From assembly GCA_036877525.1 (NCBI GenBank), contig JAZGTH010000047.1:1903501-1967500 (forward strand): 64,000 nt of DNA, read 5' to 3'. A model generated the notes under the pieces. The model searched no databases, was not told where the DNA came from, and worked only from the letters and a program-made list of their open reading frames with translations. The position numbers were made by a program, and so were the translations under genes. Source of the stretch: Chromobotia macracanthus. Lineage: Eukaryota > Chordata > Actinopteri > Cypriniformes > Botiidae. Positions 53,231-64,000 of the stretch are shown here, piece after piece. Position 1 is the stretch's first letter. Every line of letters starts with the position of its first letter.

Positions 53231-54089
53231 TAGGTAAACCCCGGCTCCTTCAACAAAAAATAAATCATTCAGGTCCACACCTCAAACAATGCAGGTATAC
53301 TCGATAGTTCAGTTGGAACTGACCTCTGCTTTCCCACAAAACTGGACAATGACAGCTCATTTCTAGATGCTTATTAAAAGCAAGCACAGTAAGTTTGAGA
53401 AACTCCTTTCTCTGTAGCCAGCTTGTAAATTGCTATAGATTGAACTGTGGCTGCATTCATGAGCATTAGGCAGGTGAAAAGCGCGTGCAGACCTCAGACT
53501 GTGGCTTCACCTCAGTGAGTGACGGTGTGTATCTGATGGGGTTTGGTCATGTTTCGTCCTCAGACCACTGCTGTAGTGAACACAGCTCCATTCATCAGTG
53601 TTCAGTCTGGAGGTGTACACACAAGGAATTGAGGCAGACTTTCTTTTCCGTGACAAAATGGCTTGATCCTCCCCCACATGAGTCTGATGTATGAGTGCTG
53701 TTTTTTTCTCAGCTCTTCTGGGGCAGTTTATTAGCCTATTAGCTCTGTCACTTGGGAATAGTTTATCGTGATCTTGTGTTTCGCTGTGGCTGAAGCAGAA
53801 AAGACAAACTCTTAATTCATTTTCAAACAGGATATAACTGACACAGATGACAAACTCACACTGCGCAATGCTTCCTACAAACTACTTACAATTTTACTTT
53901 CACTGTGGCACATTTATTAGCATTAGAAAATTCCCTAAAATTCAACCTAAAATCATTTGCATGTTAAATGAGTGATGTCACATTCACAACAGAATGATTC
54001 ACCATCACACTTTCCTGAAACAGATATTGAACTTTATGTGGATATCTATAATGACAAATCTGATCAGATGTCACACTGGTAGGGGGAAG

Positions 54090-54190
54090 ACAGCACTTGC
54101 CAGGATGTTGCTATGCAGTTAATGGGATGTCTTGGGTGCTTGCTAGGTGGTTACCTGTTAGATCAAGTGAAAAGTGCCCATCTCCAGAAA
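54090..54190. repeat. Degenerate dispersed repeat, copy 2
   Basis: It contains GTTGCTATGCAGTTAATGGG, TCTTGGGTGCTTGCTAGGTG and ATCAAGTGAAAAGTGCCCAT, aligned in order with the copy at 53040-53230. Confidence 0.5.
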
Positions 54191-54451
54191 AACTGAGAAA
54201 CCATTAACAAAACATTCTGTTGTGTATGCTGCTTTGGACAACAGTGAATGTGTTAATATGCCATATTTGTATCAGTAGTCATTTTATTGCATCACATCTG
54301 GTTAACACATGGTCTGGAAGTCTATAAGATTTTGTTATTCATGTTTTTGCCTGTAAGGCAAAGATTATTAGTCCAGTTATTTTTTCCAGTTTCCATTTCC
54401 AGTTGCTAATAACACATCTCCTGAAGAAGCTGCACAATATGAGGTGTCATT

Positions 54452-54614
54452 GTTCTCCTGTAGCTCAGTGGTAGAGCATTGCGTTAGCAGCGTAAGAGGT
54501 CATGGGTTCGATTCCCAGGGAATACATGTACTAAGAAAATGTATAACTTCAATGCACTGTAAGTCGCTTTGGATAAAAGTGTCTGCCAAATCCCTAAATG
54601 AAAATGTAATGTAA
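54452..54614 (+). mobile_element. tRNA-Ala-derived SINE, full length
   Basis: The head folds like tRNA-Ala: A box TAGCTCAGTGG (54461-54471), anticodon arm TTGCG-TTAGCAG-CGTAA with AGC in the loop, and B box GGTTCGATTCC (54505-54515). The body ends in GTAAGTCGCTTTGGATAAAA and a simple AATGTAATGTAA tail. A 7-bp direct repeat TGTCATT flanks it (54445-54451 and 54615-54621), fitting a target-site duplication. It lacks a proper acceptor stem, so it is not a functional tRNA gene. Confidence 0.88.
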
Positions 54615-57600
54615 TGTCATTCATGTATGTTGCACAAGTAATGTGTGACACCAGTAAAGTAAACAACCAATATGTTACAAAGGGTTAAATGCTCTGTTTA
54701 AATCTGTAGCCCTGACTAACACTAACAAACAATGCCACTACAAACAATGGGAACTTCTGAGGGCCTCCACTATTTAGTACTGTTAGGAAGGAGTCATGAA
54801 AAATGTAAATCATATATTCAGTCAGAGATGTAGTTGATGGGTGACACTTTAGGCCTGACAGCTGTGTTAGGCCACAGTGTGAGAGAATCTGTAGTTAAAT
54901 CTCAGACATGTCCTCTCAGTCCACTGGGTATATGCAGGAAACAGGGCTGTTTCAGAAGAACTGACTGCAGTCCCCGAGGTCCCAGTTCTTCCTGTTTCTT
55001 TCCAAAACACTGTCACAATTATTGGGGGGAATAGCAATAGTGTCACCTCAGAATCTCTTGCATAACAATCAAACTGTAATGCTAACAGTATAAAATGACA
55101 TAACTAACTTCTTATGAAACATTGAACTAAGAAATGGACTTGCTGAGATGCTGAGCATCTCTCTGTGCAAGTTTAGGTCTCATAAGGTCTGTAGGGTCTG
55201 TTTAATGTACAAGCAGAGCATGTAGTGGACTGTGCCACCTGCAATGTCTCTGTGAATGTGTTTAGTGATTAAACCAGAAGTCTGTAGTCATGGACAGGGC
55301 CTTTGCAGTTTAGGAGGTCTTGAGTTATTTTGTACTGATCTCTCTCACTTCCTTCAGCCAGTAACATGATTTGACACTCACAACAGCACATGTGATTCAT
55401 ACCTGCTTCCTGTCTGATGTGGTGACAGACATCATTACTGTTACATCATGTGACCACACCATCATCAGCCCTGATGATCCAATCACAAGCATCACATTAA
55501 AGATGTGTGCATAGTCTCTCTCCCAAAGCCAAAGGGCAGATCTGATCATCTGGGGTGATTTATTTACACTGGCGCAGGGCCTGTGTGTGTCCCTACATCT
55601 AGTGTCATGCTTGCTTGTTTACATGGTTGTTTATTGAAGAAAAGTCAATAAGATCAAGCATGAGGAAGCAGCACATCACTCTGTGTACTAGAGAGTAAGA
55701 GTGTGTTTTTAAAATGCTGACAGTACAGTGGGGCGAATCTTCATTTACTGAAAATTCTGTTACTTCAGTATTTATTGTGTAGTTACATCATTACATTATT
55801 TTGAGATGGACTCATGAATTCATATTTTATAATGTATTTTTTATGTATATGTATAACTGATTGCAGTTTGTCTTATAGGAAACTCTGTTATGAGAATAAT
55901 GCAAAATGATTAATAAGAATACTTTTTGAAAAGAACATGAAAAGTAATTGTAAATAATGTTTTGGGGTTAAAAAAAGGATTCAATCCCAAAACGGGAGAG
56001 AGATTGGCTCTCTTCATATTCTAATAAAAAATATCTTTTTTATCTTTATTGACATCTTGGTGAGGTTACTGAGTTTTCGTCATGTTGCATATAGTTCAGT
56101 GCAAAGTGCACCTGTTTTTTAAAAACATACCTACTGGAATACCACACAAGACATAAACTGTACTGCCGTTTCACTGTATATCTGAGAGTAATCCATTACC
56201 TGACAGAGATCAGTGAAATAGAGAAAACGCTGCTGAAATGACTCACAGCAGCTTTGACAAGACACATCTTGGCCTTCAAAATGATGCAGAACACAACCAA
56301 GAATCATAAAACACAAGTCAAGTCTGTTTTGTGTGAATAGTGCTGTAAGCGTTTTTGGTTACAAATGTGTCCTTGTTACAGTGTAATTATACAAGTACTC
56401 AGTAATACTAATGAGCAACATGTACTTACTACAGTGTTAGCATTAGGGTTTAGTTTATGGTTTGTTGCATGTAATTATGCAGAGTTTACTGTTTTTGCTA
56501 TAGTAAGTACATGTAACAAAGACACTGTAAAATAGTGTCTTTTTGTACAAATGAGCATGTGTGAACTGGCCCTTCTGCCTGACAGAGATTTTCTGAGCAA
56601 ACACACTGTGACATCTTTGAGCTCCACAAAGAGCAAATAAAAGTGACACTTCTGTTAAAGCACAAAGCAGATATTCTATGATCTTGTGGTTAAAATAACA
56701 GTTTGAATATGATATGATATGTTTGGTTTAAGGTTATTTATAATGTTATATAGGGGAGGACACTAATAATGTAAAAGGCCTCCAAAATCCCTACATTACA
56801 GCCATATAACACACAGAAGAGCGATCATTTATTCTGTTGAGTCTCACCCGTTCCTGACTGTAGTCGGGTATAAAGAGCCTTGTCACACACCACCCACTCT
56901 CAAGAACAGACAATACACACACACTTGTGTGATCCCTCTTTGTGAAGCAGAATTGGGAAAGTGGGCCTGTTTTGTGAAATGGATTACCCTCTGTTCAGAA
57001 TAACCTCATTGATGTAAAGATGTAATGAAAGAGAAAATCATTAATGATGTATGAACAGCAAGACTGTAATGAAGAATATTTGTTAGTCCCTCAGTGTTGT
57101 TCACACCTGTGTAATGGTTTGCTGTTTTTCTCATTAAAACGAGGGTCTGTTAGTCTGTTAGTTTGTATGTAACTTCTAAACACTGACAAAATTCAATTTT
57201 AATACATTTACAATTCACAGTTTTATCTTCCAGGAAAAATAAATAAAATATGGAAATATATGGATGTCTCTCCTGCTAATGTCAACTGTTTGTGACTGTA
57301 GCAACAGACAGCTGCCATTTCAAGACTAAAATGCAGAATGTACAGAAACATTTTTGTGTCTTTTCACCTTAATGTGACAGAATGAAGCATGAGCCACAGC
57401 AATGATCATTCAGCTGAGAAATGATTAGTGTTGTGTGAACAGTAAACCAGCAGGGCAGCTGTGGGAGGACAAGCTTCATACACAATGTGTGTGTGTAGGG
57501 CGACACCTGGTGGCGCTTTAGAGGCATATAAACATACCGCGATGTTTTCCAAACATGAAGAAGCGGAAATTATGATAATGGTAATTAACCAGAAATTAAA

Positions 57601-59119
57601 GGCAATAAATATAAACCATGTATACGTAATTTGTTTAAGCATTACAAGGTCAATAATATATTAAATACTGATATGATAGGAAAATAATTGTTGCAAATGC
57701 ACACTTAATTTCTTTATGAATATTTTAATTTATTAATTTGCAGACTTATTTCTTAACATTTTAGACTCAATGAGGTGGCAGCGTTACATGCATTTAAACA
57801 ATCAGAGTTTCTGGTTTGCTGCTTAGACAAGAAATTGCACACCTCTCAACAGGATCAATTTAACATGTAATACTTAAGCATAATACAGGTTTTGTTTAAG
57901 TTCTTGACACTAAGAATGAGGACACAACAGTAGAAGTGACGCTTGTCTTAAACACTGGACCAGTGGAAACTACCCCAGATGAAATGCTTCTGTAAGAAGT
58001 GTTAACACAACACAATGTTGTATTCAAATAACCATCAGCTGCCTTCTGCCTTATAGTTTCACGTCTGTCTTTCATTAGTGCTTCATTTATTCACAACAAG
58101 ACAGCAGATTGACGCCATATCGACCCACAGAAAACCTCTGAGCAAACGCTACAGCAATGAAAATCTTCTACAAGCCCAAAGGCAAGCGTGCAATTGTGGC
58201 TAGTAAAGCATTTATTTTCTGGCCCACAGAACATTGGGTTTCTAAATATGAACACTGTGTATCAAGGGGTAATAAGATACAGTAAGTACACATTTTAAAA
58301 TACCAAGCTGTGCCATTAGGAAAACCCTGTGAGCTTTCTGTTTTGTGATATCAGAGACTGGGAATAATGAGGTAGAGGGGCTAAGAGGAGAGTTACTGTG
58401 AGGATCATTGTGAAAGAAGCAGAGGTTTAGATCTTGCCAGAGTTCCTTCTGATGTTCTGCCAGGCCTGTATGAAAGACCACAAATAACAAACACTCTTAT
58501 TGCATTGTGACATTTCCAGACAGTCAATCTCAAAGCCATTTCTGTTGAGCGCTCCACATTAATTCTTCAACTCTGTTCCTCTAGTCGTGGATGACACAGC
58601 CTCTTTGTGGCCAGCGTTTGGAAAACTGCATCTTTGAGGGTGACCCTTTGTGAGAGGTACAAAACCTTTAGGAACAGACCGAAATGTACCTTGACATCTG
58701 CAAACAGACTGTCCTTCAGATCTGCAGTCAAAGGCGGGTGTGATGAAGGCTGATATTGTAATGTACAGTGTGGGAAAGCCCCTCATGTTCTGTTCTCTGA
58801 GAGGGAAGTAAGTAGCTGTTTAAAAGCTGTGTGATGAGTGTGACACCTGCATTGGTTCCAGTACTTATGAACTCATGTATGCACTATTCATATTTCCACA
58901 ATCTGTTCACTATTACTACTACTACTCATATTGTGCACATACTCATATTGTGCACATAAGAGGCCCGGATAAAAGTGAAGGTAATAATGAAGAATAAATG
59001 TTTTTGCCTGTCTGACCACATGAATAAACAAATAATGCTGTCCAAAACACATTAGATTCAAGACTCCAAATCCCAAACTCTGTATATATATTTATATGTA
59101 AATATATCTAAATAATATA

Positions 59120-60722
59120 CAACCCAAAATCAGAAAAAGTTGGGACAGTATGGAAAACACAAATAAAAAAAGAAAGTAGTGATTTCTAAATTTACTTTGA
59201 CTTGTATTTCATTGCAGACAATACAACAGCACATTATTTAATGTGTTCCTCATGATTTTTATTGTTTTTTCTTCAAAAAAAACAAAATTCCTATTTTGGT
59301 TCTTGCAACACATTTAAAAAAAAAAGTTGAACAGGAGCAATTTAGGGCTAGTAATCAGGTAAATTGGTTAAATAATGATGTTATTTGAAGCAGGTGATGT
59401 CAACAGGTGATTGTAATTATGATTTGGTACAAAAGCAGCATCCAAGAAAGGTCTAGTCCTTTAGGAGCAAAGATGGGCCGAGGATCACCAATTTGCCAAC
59501 AAATATGTGAGAAAATTATTGAAATGTTTAAAAACAATGTTCCTCAAAGAAAGATAGGAAGACGTTTGCTTATTTCACCTTCAACAGTGCATAACAATTA
59601 AAAGATTCAAGGAATGTGGAGGAATTTCAGTGCGTAAAGGACAAGGGCGCAAGCCTAAGCTGAACAACCGTGCTCTCCGATTCCTCAGGCGGCACTGCAT
59701 CAAGAATCGTCATTCATCTATAAGCAATATCACCACATGGGCTCAGGACTACTTTGGCAAACCTTTGCCAAGTACCACAATACATAGTTACATCCACAAA
59801 TGCCAGTTAAAACTGTACTGTGCCAAAAGGAAGCCTTATGTTAACAGTGTCCAGAAGCGCCGTCGACTTCTCTGGGCTCGGAGGCATCTGGGATGGACCA
59901 TCACACAGTGGAAACATGTACTGTGGTCAGATGAATCAGTATTTCAGGTATTTTTTGGGAGAAATGGACGCTGTGTGCTCCGGACCAAAGAAGGAAAGGA
60001 TCATCCAGACTGTTACCAGCAGCAAGTCCAAAAGCCAGGGTCTGTCATGGTATGGGGTTGTGTCAGTGCCCTTGGTAAAGGTAACTTGCACTTCTGTGAT
60101 GGCACCATTTATGCTGAAAAGTACATAGAGATTTTGGAGCACAATATGCTGCCTTCAAGAAGACATCTTTTCCAGGGACGTCCATGCATATTTCAACAAG
60201 ATGATGCAAAACCACATTCTGCACACATTACAAAGTCCTGGCTGCGGAGGAAGAGGATACAGGTACTTGACTGGCCTGCCTGCAGTCCCGACCTGTCTCC
60301 AATAGAGAATGTGTGGCGCATTTTGAAGCGCAAAATGCAACAACGAAGACCCCGTACTGTTGCCCACCTTAAGACTTGTTTGCAGCAAGAATGGGACAAA
60401 ATTACATCTGAAACACTTCTTCACTTGGTGTCTTCAGTCCCTAAATGTTTAAGTGTTGTGAAAAGGAATGACAACATTACAAAGTGGTAAGTGCTTTACT
60501 GTTTATTTGCTTTACTGTTCCAACTTTTTTTGAAATGTGTTGCAAGAACCAAAATAGGATTTTTGTTTTTTTTGAAGAAAAAAACAATAAAAATCATAAG
60601 GGACACATTACATAATATGCTGTTGTATTGTCTGCAATGAAATACAAGTCAAAGTAAATTTAGAAATCACTACTTTTATTTGTGTTTTCCATACTGTCCC
60701 AACTTATTCTGATTTGGGGTTG
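59120..60722 (+). mobile_element. Tc1/mariner transposon with long inverted repeats
   Basis: The element begins CAACCCAAAATCAG and ends in the inverse of CAACCCCAAATCAG, between TA duplications at 59118-59119 and 60723-60724. The inverted terminal repeats are about 215 bp (59120-59334) and 208 bp (60515-60722) and repeat the motif AGTTGGGACAG near the tip and AGTTG(G)AACAG at the inner edge. Between them lies a DD34E transposase gene with one frameshift. Overall length (1.6 kb) is normal for Tc1 elements. The family name is not assigned. Confidence 0.95.
59473..60490 (+). pseudogene. Tc1 transposase, one frameshift
   Basis: It starts at ATG 59473 (MGRGSPICQQ) with the first helix-turn-helix. 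The frame stops at 59601 and resumes in another frame from about 59590, running to TAA at 60488-60490. The second part has the linker GRKPK, a second DNA-binding region and the complete catalytic triad: Asp in WSDES, Asp in FQQDDAKPH and Glu in SPIENVW, with 34 residues between the last two (DD34E). The total is about 340 codons, the usual length. A single small indel near 59590-59600 is the only break I see. It would cut and paste the element at TA sites if intact. Confidence 0.93.
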
Positions 60723-60724
60723 TA

Positions 60725-63700
60725 TATTTATATGTAAATAATATCTACATACACAGAAGCCTTAACACTTATGATTATCCAATTCTTTCATTTGCCGTTA
60801 TTTGAATATTTCTGAAATGTAATATGACTTTGAGAGACAGTGGAACAGTGTAATGTATATACATTCATTATGAGCAGTCATGCTGTGGTATTTCCTGTGG
60901 GTGTTTTCTGCGTGTTTGCAGATTTTCAGCAGACACCACATTTGGAATAAAAATATTTAATAAATTAGTTTGGCAGGGAATAACACTTGACAAGATTGTC
61001 TCACATAACTGTATATATTTCAGTGTTTCATACAGCAGACAGAGAAATTCTACAAAAGAGATTCTACAAAAATAAATCATATTTTCAGCCTGGAAATTGT
61101 TTTAGAAACAGCATATGACATCTTTAGATTTTCATAGTTGAGCACAAACCACAAAAACTATGTATGAACATTTCTGCTAGAATGACAAAGATTAAACTCA
61201 TTTTAGTGAAGTCCACACATTTTGGCCAGGAGTGTTTTATGTTGATTCTGATGTGGCTTCTGTTGAAATGATTCTGTGACACTGATGATAATCAAGTATC
61301 TGAAGTCTGTTACACGGGGGATAATGTAGTCAACATCACAAAATAAACACAGACAGGGTGAGAAGGATCCTGACATGAAGGTCTCTTATATAATGTACTT
61401 ACACATAATTATACTTACAGAAATAAACAGCAAATAATTCATTGAACATTGCATATTTAAAACTTAAGAAATTATTTTATCATATAGAACAGAGCAAGAC
61501 TGTGAAGTGATCCGGAAGACTAAAGAAGAATAAAGAACTAGCACAGCTACTAATGTATGAAATTTGTTGTGGAGGCAACAGCTGCACAACTAATCAGGTA
61601 CAACAAGGTAGACAAGAGGGCGGTGTCACGACTCAAGACAGGAGAGCACATGACACAAAGTACAAACAATGATCACGTGCTGCCACACAAAGACAAGTAA
61701 CATACAGATCACAGAGGACACAAAAACAGGGCCGACAGGATCCGAGCAGGATCTGGATGGCAGATGGGGCACAGGTGGGGGTTGATGGTGACATTCAGAT
61801 TAACAGGAAGTCATTTGATGTCATCAGACTCATGATGTCATTTCATTTTTCAGGTTGACTTGGATAAGACTGATCCTGAATGAGCAGTCAGATACTCATT
61901 GGAAGCTGATAGTGGACATGCTATGGAAGACACAGACACGCACACACTGTTCTCTGAAGCTCAGGGCTTGTTTAATTACTGCTCTGTTTCTGAACTTCCT
62001 CTGAGAAGAAGGCAGGCCCATGAATCCAGCTCTTCTTCTGAGCATCTCCCTCTGGCCTCTTCACTCTGTCCTCATATGGGTTTTCACTACTGGCTTCAAA
62101 ACAGATCTGGTCAGTTTACACAATAGACCCACAATGTTCATTGTGAACTTTTGTTTAAACATTTGGTGAAAACCAGTATTGTTTTTATATCTGTATAGCT
62201 GCTCTTAATGAAAAATGAACAAATATCAGTTGTTAATCTTGAAATATAGTTTAGTAAAATAATTCAATATTTCAGTTTTTCTGTTGATTCAGGAAAGTGT
62301 TAAAGTTGAACACACTGGACTTTGTGCTGCCCTGGTCTTCTTACTGGATAATCTTTATGAATATGAATCTTAGTGTTTTGTCAGAGGATTCATCTTTCAC
62401 TGCAGTCAGTCTCAGCTGAATGCTGTCAGTAATGATGAAGAGCTGCTGTTATATTAACATTACACATCCTTTAAACACAGGAAACTTACAGTTATACAAG
62501 CGAAATCATGTATAACTAATCACAATATAATCAACATTTATCAAAACAATCCCTATAAGTACAAAAGATCAAGTGTGATGGGAAATGACTGTAGGGGCCT
62601 TTATATAGAAAATAATATGCTGACCTAACAAACTATATGTAACTCTAAAGTATTACAATCATTCAGTTATTGCAAACCACTGTGCTATGCTGTATTTGTG
62701 ATATTTTGATCATTACGATAGATGTGTGGCTCTTAAAGGGAGCTTTACAGTACTTTACAGTATGTTTGAGAAAGAAAACAGTTACTACTATGAGCGTGTT
62801 TTATCCTGCCACACGTGGCAATTAGTCAAGAAACAGGAGAGTACCAAGTGAGTTCACATTATTTACTTTATGTACTTTAACCAGCTCAAACTGGAAACTA
62901 TCTCGGCTACAGGGTACGTCAGGATTATGGAAAGATGTTTAATTGATAGGATTAAAAAAAGAGACCAAGATAAAAATAAAGTACAAAGAGAACAATAAGG
63001 TAAAGCAGTGCACTGAGGTGGACAGAAGAGATAAATGGTTGGCTGTGTATGACACAGGCCAGCAGATGATGAGAGAGCAGAGCAGCTTCTCACACACACT
63101 AACTGTATCTTCAGAATGGGCAAACAATAACTCCAGCTATTGTCCACTGGGCTGGATTAATAAAGGCAAACATTTAAACCTTAAACATTACAGCCTGTGA
63201 TTGGATCAATCGTTTTCATGTTGATCAATGCTTGTGCTTGTACTGAATGCTTCTGTTTGACGGGCAGGGGGCGCTCTCCTCCTCCAGCCTGCGGTGCAGA
63301 AAATATCCAGGCCTATCAAGTTCACGTTCTCTGTTTTCACATGGAGGTTATAATGACTCAAATCCCGCAGAAGTCAATAAAGCAAGCAGAGGGGATTGTG
63401 CACATTTGTGAAGCAGTTCTCGAAATCTTTTCTCTCTGTTTTAAAGGTTTGAAGGAGTCTAATGTCACATTAATGCAGCACACTAATGTTGTTATAAACA
63501 CTCACGGATGCACTACAAATTGATTTTCAACGCAACAGATATTTACAGATGTTGCAGGTCTCTTGAGAAAACTGTAAGCACAGCATTTATCGGGAAGTTT
63601 AGGAATACAGCCGTGAAATTTAGCTGTCAGTACTGCGCTGTGTTCATGTCAGAAACTAGTTTTTATTGGCTGAATATGAATAAACACTCAAGAATAAATG

Positions 63701-64000
63701 TTATTAAAATCACGTTATTTGCAGCTTAACAGGTTGTGTGTGTTTGTGTGTATATATGTAAACAAATCAAGGCTTTCCACTTTATGCACTAAATGTCTAT
63801 TTTAATCAGAAGAGCACTGAAGGAAACAGCGTGACGTCACCATCAGATGTGAATGAATCTGAGAAACTTGAATGTAAACTTTCTCCAAACCAACTTCTAA
63901 ATTACATTTCCAAAAGGAAGCTGGTCACAGTGTCATCAAACAAATAACTTTACGTGTTTCCAGCAGGACGTGCAATTTAAGTTTAAAGTGGCGCTGAAGA
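60725..64000. other. Gene-free right edge
   Basis: AT-rich unique sequence with no recognisable exon. It holds a GGGCAGGGGGCGCTC word near 63262 that is weakly CTCF-like and a GTGACGTCAC near 63831. Short open frames here have no homology that I recognise. Confidence 0.5.

Larger units (their letters stand above)
46901..59117. other. Gene-free interval downstream (5' side) of ado
   Basis: No exon is recognised in 12 kb; a ZNF365 relative, which follows ADO in human, is not seen. Contents are one SINE (54452-54614), two degenerate copies of a 'ttgctatg(c/t)(a/g)gtt' dispersed repeat (about 53040-53230 and 54090-54190), a high-complexity island (50590-51160) and short AT repeats. The rest is AT-rich with nothing I can name. 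Confidence 0.6.

Noticed and set aside
54452..54530. Functional tRNA-Ala gene
   Set aside because: There is no paired acceptor stem, and it continues into a SINE tail with flanking direct repeats.
47000..64000. ZNF365, expected next to ADO from human synteny
   Set aside because: No zinc-finger or coiled-coil exon could be recognised. It may lie beyond the window or be lost.

Overview
This window is vertebrate nuclear DNA, almost certainly from a teleost fish. Genes have short exons with GT-AG splice sites, the DNA is AT-rich with long introns, and there is a Tc1 transposon, a tRNA-derived SINE with the tail common in fish, and very long microsatellites. There are no bacterial operons, Shine-Dalgarno sites or CRISPR arrays. 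The genus cannot be fixed from the sequence alone; an otophysan fish is only a guess.

Four protein-coding genes are present in the order jmjd1c (+), nrbf2 (-), egr2 (+), ado (-). Gene order and relative orientation match the human 10q21 block JMJD1C-NRBF2-EGR2-ADO, read from the other side, so this is old conserved synteny. Positions 1-12422 hold the last 17 coding exons (1009 codons plus stop) of the JMJD1C histone-demethylase-family protein; the gene begins left of the window. Positions 15387-22442 hold all four coding exons of nrbf2 (255 aa). Its first intron is mostly a 3.9-kb minisatellite fused to a 0.65-kb (CA)n tract. Positions 41465-42860 hold the two coding exons of egr2/krox20 (416 aa), with SRF/ETS, CRE and TATA-like promoter motifs just upstream. 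Positions 45796-46647 hold the single-exon ado gene (283 aa), which carries an in-frame 12-bp minisatellite encoding seven Ala-Pro repeats.

The long gene-free stretches (22.7-40.9 kb, 46.9-59.1 kb and 60.7-64 kb) contain no convincing exon. They are where distal control elements of egr2 would be expected. Several compositionally complex islands stand out, including a SOX-POU-like composite site at 50.74 kb. Mobile DNA consists of one nearly complete Tc1/mariner element (59120-60722, transposase broken by one frameshift), a one-ended copy of the same family (31181-31414), one full SINE (54452-54614), a SINE tail (about 44081-44147) and a probable MITE fragment (about 16113-16290).

The genes are not a functional operon. 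EGR2 is a hindbrain and myelination transcription factor, ADO a cytosolic thiol dioxygenase acting in oxygen sensing, NRBF2 an autophagy PI3K-complex subunit, and JMJD1C a chromatin factor. No clearly new protein system was found. The most notable observations are the giant nrbf2 intronic array and its mutation pattern, the coding repeat in ado, the microsatellite that forms a splice-site polypyrimidine tract in jmjd1c, and the egr2 regulatory motifs.
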